Below are positions 58,481 through 64,000 of a DNA stretch of 64,000 bases, piece after piece. Both the position numbers and the translations under genes were made by a program. Under the pieces are notes generated by a model. That model was not told the DNA's origin. It did no database searches and saw only the letters and a program-made list of their open reading frames with translations. Position 1 is the stretch's first letter; each line of letters starts with the position of its first letter. The DNA comes from Azolla pinnata (taxonomy: Eukaryota; Streptophyta; Polypodiopsida; Salviniales; Salviniaceae): NCBI GenBank assembly GCA_037176905.1, contig JBBBWG010013446.1, positions 1-64,000 on the forward strand, written 5' to 3'.

Positions 58481-59899
58481 CTATTAAGCACCACGATTAT
58501 TATTTTGACCTCCTACCACATAGAATAACATAATATCTAAAGCTATCAAGGTGTTTGACAGATTGTTTGGAAAGGTACATATTTGTTATAGTCTTTAGCT
58601 TTAATACTATGATTTAAATAACTAACAAAAAGATATTTCTTTTTAATAAAAAAGAAAGAAAAGAAACATTCTAGATGTTCTTTATTAGAACTATGTATCT
58701 TAAAGTTTTTACATGATAAGGAATACACAATGTATAACTATTGGTAACTTTCCTTATTTATTCTAATTTAATATAAAAAGATATTAAAACGTATCCCCCT
58801 ATACTAGGAAAATATTTTGTTCGACATTAAACCTATCTAGTGTTGACTTATTCTTAGTATAAGGATCTATTAATGATGAGCAAGATCAAATTATTGAAGA
58901 CAAATCCAAACTATCATGTGTCCCATACTAGTTTCTCGCTTATCATTCCCTCAAAACCAATCAATTAGCCTTAAACTAGTTCCTCTGATCATACCTATAA
59001 CTCTCACCCTACATCAGACCAAAACTAATTGGTTGTTTCCTTCTTATAAAATATCAAGGTCATGCTAAGCATTTCATATTCTCAATTTCAAACACAACCT
59101 TTCCCATTTTGTTATAGTTACTCTCACTACATTTTCTTTATACCTATCACTTGGCACTTCTAACATATTAAAATCGCTTGCCATACACCATGCATCAAGT
59201 AACGAGTTGTTAATATCCTCCTAAAACTAGACACGAAAAGAAACACGATTAAGTGTCTATATATTAAGCCCCGATATGCTTAGCTTGGAAAACTATACAT
59301 GGAACCCTTCCAAGTATAACTGTATATTTCTAAACAACATATGATACCTATTTTTCTTCCATGACTATACATATTCCTTCATAAGATCTCAACCCATAAG
59401 CTACCAACCAAAATGTATCTCAATTTCCATATAATATTGACTTATATGTCATTGAAATGGTGTTCTTGAAGTAACAAAGATCAACTATTTGCCTAACTAC
59501 TATTGTAATCTACATTTAAACAATGCGCCTCCCAAACCCTATACATTAAATTAGATCATTTTCAAAATGATTTTTTAAGAAGCTTCATGCATTTTCCTCC
59601 TCTATTTCTGTACATGCTCAATTTTATTCTTTACTCTTTATTATATTATAACTAAAGGTCTTGACCAAAACATGAGGATAAATTTATCTTGTGACATGTG
59701 TAAGGGTTCTTGTGGGGCTAATCTCAATGTGATGATATCAGCTCTAATCACTCTATTTTCTTTCGCTTTGATCAAGATTGAGAAAATCTATATTGAATTG
59801 GAAATAATGTAGGCATACCAAAAACAGGTATCTTAAGGAAGTTGTAGTGATGATGTAACTGCCAACTTTGAACACCCATTCTTTCAGATGGAGCAATTT

Positions 59900-60250
59900 C
59901 TATATCTCCTAGATGCTAATCAACGAAAAAAGTAATGCCTCACTTGCTAATGGGGGCTTCTCATACTATATCATGGGCTCCTAATCATACGGTCAATCAT
60001 GAAGACTAATGGTCTCTCCAAATTTATCCAGTTATGCTTCAGATGAAAGCTCGCTCCCCAAGAGAGTTGGTGATAATGGTCATCCTTGTTTCACTCCAAT
60101 TGTGCTAGCCAAAATCGCAGACAACCCACTGGGAGTACAGACTCTATAACATTGATTTTGAAGTAAATAGATACCCCATTATATCTCCTTCAAGATGTTG
60201 AGGGCTTCTAGACTTTAATGAGTTGAGCATGTTTAAAGGATTTATGGAAA
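59900..60250 (-). mobile_element. LINE reverse-transcriptase fragment, minus strand
   Basis: At about 60060-60105 the minus strand encodes the catalytic-region motif read as GVKQG-PLSPTLLG with one stop in it; the family motif is GVxQGCPLSPxLF. About 100 bases upstream it reads RSPQHLEGDIMGYLF. It lies upstream of the endonuclease block at 59.1 kb, so it must be from a different copy. Confidence 0.6.
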
Positions 60251-60559
60251 TAATTAGCAAAACAACAATGCATTTTGGTTTCTTACTTCTTCAACAAATG
60301 CTTGGAGGGCAACCAATAATGGCAAAGTTTATCTTGGTATGATAATGCATATAATATTGATGGTATTAGCTAATACATTTGTCTTTAGACAATAGTTAAG
60401 AGCTCATGCACAGACATGTTAGGTATGTACCTACCATTAAAAAAAGTTTGAATGTTTGTGGACAAATGGATTTGCATGGTTACATCAACAATATTCAGTG
60501 GTGAGTTATAGAGAGTTAAGAAAAGAGATCTATCGTTATTATGAAGGGCTAGGAAAGGG

Positions 60560-62640
60560 CACACTTTGTTGTTTATAATGTGAAGTCTTACCTATAAAGT
60601 TTCTTTAATTCAACTCTCATTAAGAGCTTTTGCACAAAATATTGGGGCATATGAGTAAAAAAAAACTTTAAACACTTCTATTCTAAAGAGGTTCAATGTT
60701 AAAGTGCAAAAAAGTAACTTTTGTAATGATTGTCAATTTGTAGGTAAACAAATGAGAAATTCTTATTATTTCAATATTGTCGCTATTAAAACCAATATGT
60801 TAGATTTGTTATATTATGACGTACATAATATGAAAGTGAAATATTTGGGTGGTGCTTCATATTTTATTTCGTTTATTTATGATACTTATTAAAAAAGAGT
60901 GATACGTTTGATATAGTTAAATTGTTTCATGCATTTGTGACTATCCAAAAAGGCACAAAATTGAAAATTTTTAGAATATATAATGAGGGCGAAATTCGCA
61001 TCTAAGGAAATTTCGAAGTCCTTTTGTGACTTACATGGTAGCAAAAGGAAACTTAAAATTTAATATAGCCCTTTGTCAAATAGGGTGGTAGAAAAGTATA
61101 ATAGATAATTATATGAGATTACGATATATGATGATCTCCTTCATAAAATTTGGGGAGAAACATTAAATATCATGGTACATATATGCAATCATCCCAATAA
61201 GTCATTAAAGAATAGAATCATTAAGGATGTTTGGTCTAGCAAACCTACCACATATGACCATAGACATGGTTTGTAACAACTAGAGAGCATTGAAAGTAAT
61301 TTTGCTCTAAATATAGTCTAATAATTTGAGGTAGATTTGTAGATATGATCCCTCTTTGCATTATGTTGTGCTGCCAAACTAACGTGATTATAAGGAGGCA
61401 ATGACATGTGAACTTAGTAATAAGTGAGAGCTTGCATTGCAAGAAGAAATAAAATCTTTGTATGCAAATGATCCTTAGGATCTTATGTCTTTATGGAAAG
61501 GAAGGAAAGCTCTTTTAAATAAGTGGGTGCATAAAGTAAAGACAATTGAAGGGAGACTTAAATAAAAGGAAAGCTTCCAAGAGGTCTTCCCTCTTGTTCT
61601 GAAATTTGACCACTACTTATTCTCACTCTAAAGATTAATTTGGAGCTATAGTACCAAATAAATGTAAAAATTATTTTTTTCATTATGATATTGAGGAAAA
61701 GAACTACATGAAACAACTTGAGGGTTTTATAGTTCCTAACCTCAAGGGGCATTTGATACAGAAACTAAAACATAGCCTACCATTTGATACTACTATGCTT
61801 TCTCAAGGGTTTGATCATAGCCATTCAAATCGGTTTTATACATAAAAAAAGACATTGATGGTAATTCCATTTTACTGGTTCTATATATGGACATGTTACT
61901 AGCTGGGAAAAGAAAGACTAATCTTGATGATCTCAAAGATCAACTAAAATCAGTCTTCTCTATAAAAGGTTTGGGAAATGCATAGTATATTTGGGCACAA
62001 TATAGGATCAACACGTAGAAACAAAAAGGACGAATGTTGTTTTTTCCACAAAAAAGGTACTTAATCGATTCTAGATGACAAAAGTGAAGACCTCTTGGAG
62101 TTAATTTGGTTTCAAGGGACTTCACTTTTGCCATATTGAATTTGTTCCTATGCAGAAGGAAACTTGCCAAAATGTCTATTAGTATTCCCATGCTAGGATG
62201 TGATGGCGTATATCTAGCTAAGAATGTTATGTTCCATTTGTGCACCAAACACATTTATATGCAGCATCACTTTATCAGACAAGTTTTAGAGGATGATCTA
62301 ATCACATTAGCCAACACCAAAACACAATATAACCCAACATATTTTTCTTTTAAAGTTTTAATAAAGCTCAACACGAGCATTGCAGGCAGCTAGTAGGAAT
62401 CAGTTAAATGTTCATATCTAACATTTAAGTAAGAGGGCGGTAGATGTAAAGGACAAATCCACCCCTAGACTCCTTCGATAGTAATGTGACCACACCCTTT
62501 TAAGGGTTAGTACAATATCATTTCATTCTGCACCAACTCTCTCAACCAGTTAGGAATATAAAATAAGATTATTCTCTTCTCTACCCTATTTTTTGCACAT
62601 CAATAGTTGTTGCCTGTTGTATCTCTCTTTTTTAAAATCA
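60560..62640 (+). mobile_element. Copia-family LTR retrotransposon fossil
   Basis: Remains of the pol region in Copia order on the plus strand: integrase (MKVKYLGGASYFISFI near 60820-60880), reverse transcriptase (about 61430-62080, including KGLGNA-like and FLSQKKYL-like positions) and the end of RNase H (HFIRQVLEDDLITLANTKT near 62265-62325). A stretch from about 62400 may be the start of the 3' LTR. The element is broken many times and old; no 5' LTR or gag was recognised. Confidence 0.75.
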
Positions 62641-64000
62641 GAGCTCAACACAACACAAAATAGAAGACACAAAATTGTAGAAAACATAATTCATGGAATT
62701 TAATGTCATGATTCCCACTAACCAATTTAGATAGTCATCCTATTCATTCATAAGAGATAAGATGACTTGTAAACTTTAAGTCCCCTTTCAAAGCGTGTAT
62801 GCTCCTCATTATACTCTAGTTTCCCTAGTGTGCACTTTGTGTGTAACAATCACTTCTCAAGCATATTCTTTTTCTCAATTGTTTATAATGGCCAAACCAT
62901 AAACTTAGCCAACACTACCGATTGATCATAATAGTCCTATAATCGTAAAGGTACATTCACCACAAAAGGGGTTTATGATATATAGATACAGTTTTCGTTC
63001 AATCAGGGCTAGGGTTTGGTCGACTGATTGAGAAACATAATGCAATCGTTTTTAACAATTCTTGTGACTTCCTTGAGGCATATGAAAGAATCGTATACCT
63101 CACAATTATATAGGCCATTGCCTTTGCAGAAAATAGGTATTTAGCATGTCCAATCTTGTTTCTAGGATTTGCATCCTGTTGGCATCGATCCTTATGTCAA
63201 TAATGTTAGCGGCAAGGCTTAATGAGAGACAAAAATAGCCCAGTAAAAAAAAGAGGTCCCCCTTCCATGCCCCATAACTCTATGTCGAAGGCCCAAGCTT
63301 GGATGCCCATCTGGCCTATAACACCGATAACAGCTAGAGAATCATAGGATATAACCATGCAATGCTGCAGTTTTAAAATTATCACAGAAGTGCAAACCAT
63401 GAATAAGAAAGTGGGGAAACAGCAAATTGCAACATATAACTCTTTATGATCTTCCATTTGGATGTATACCCACAAATAAGATGTGTTCATATGCAGCAAC
63501 ACACTCTCTCTTCTTTCTATAACACAAGCACTCCTTTGGAACCATTGATGCTTTATAGCATGCATGGTTGCATTGGCATACTTGACTCCCATCTATATCT
63601 CTAAACATTGGGGAGTTTACAACCCATCCATTAGATGTAGGTCTCAATATGCATAGCATTCCTTTGGATATATTTTTATCACCTGTGAGTGCATTCCACT
63701 TGGATAAAAAAGATATCTATGTACCATATCCATGTACCAAATGATTAGAGCCAAGGGTTTAGACTTAACTTTACCCATTGTTAATGTCAAATCAATTGAA
63801 ATGGTCGATACGCTAATCCTACACTCATATTCTTAGTATCTTCTTGTAAACTTCCTTTTTCAACCAATGACCTCAAATGTGCTTTTCTCTTAATCTCTTC
63901 TAGTACTCAATCTTTAATTGCCCTTAACTATTTAAATCTTAAGGGCATTGCATTTAACCTTATTTCTTTCTATGCTCTATGTTTCTTTTACTTAGACATG
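62640..64000. other. AT-rich, gene-free end of the window
   Basis: No gene recognised. A 128-codon minus-strand frame at 63206-63592 has no start context, domain or splice partner that I can see. Probably further decayed repeat DNA. Confidence 0.45.

Larger units (their letters stand above)
55150..59340 (-). mobile_element. Decayed LINE (non-LTR retrotransposon), minus strand
   Basis: Three blocks in the right order on the minus strand: an endonuclease-like block at about 59080-59200 reading SDFNMLEVPSDRYKEN, the known GGDFNMVE-DR motif region; a reverse-transcriptase N-terminal block at about 57125-57190 with DIKNW and LMLQIVHS; and a C-terminal block at 55152-55382 (IWKAQCGKVFKGKDVSLGEL) typical of the segment after the reverse transcriptase. 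Between them the sequence is full of stops and contains other material, including a plus-strand LINE piece. One interrupted element is the simplest reading, but these could be pieces of two copies. Confidence 0.6.

Noticed and set aside
63206-63592. 128-codon minus-strand frame near the window end
   Set aside because: No recognisable domain; surrounded by decayed repeat DNA; likely chance.

Overview
The window is nuclear DNA from a land plant. It holds introns of 80 to 2300 bases with GT/AG borders, a plant HMGB gene, a cytosolic RPS15 gene, an organellar peptide deformylase, an MS2-type acyl reductase, a TRM/LONGIFOLIA-type protein and two long PPR genes. The style of the 851-residue PPR protein, the moderately compact introns and the many tandem repeats fit a non-seed plant (fern or lycophyte) better than a flowering plant; that is an inference, not a proof.

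Layout. 0.7-2.7 kb: HMGB chromatin protein (+). 4.3-6.4 kb: F-box protein with a triplicated N-terminal segment (-). 6.7-9.2 kb: a 279-bp tandem array followed by a TTTAGGG-rich minisatellite. 9.8-14.7 kb: TRM-like DUF4378 protein (-). 14.7-21.0 kb: long repeat-rich spacer, including a 590-bp GAT/GTT array. 21.0-26.3 kb: MS2/FAR fatty acyl reductase, nine exons, with a different tandem repeat in each of the first three introns (+). 28.1-31.1 kb: RPS15 (+). 32.6-35.7 kb: peptide deformylase PDF1B (+). 37.0-40.5 kb: single-pass membrane protein of unknown function (-). 41.3-43.9 kb: intronless PLS-type PPR protein (+). 45.2-49.9 kb: EMB1270-type P-class PPR protein with a degenerate SMR-like C-terminus (+). 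A 104-bp tandem array starts at its stop codon. 51.3-51.5 kb: an orphan terminal exon (-). From about 52.5 kb to the end the DNA is AT-rich and gene-free, made of decayed LINE pieces in both orientations, a paired dispersed repeat and a Copia-family fossil.

Exon joins were worked out by hand: for all eight genes with introns the chosen splice sites keep frame from start to stop, and the total lengths match the families. The genes are unrelated housekeeping or developmental genes and form no operon-like unit. Three could act in organelles (PDF1B, both PPR proteins, and perhaps MS2 in plastids), but their adjacency is probably chance. I found no tRNA or rRNA gene, no CRISPR and no convincing novel multi-gene system. 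The more unusual content is repeat biology: arrays overlapping a stop codon, filling successive introns, and a duplicated splice donor.
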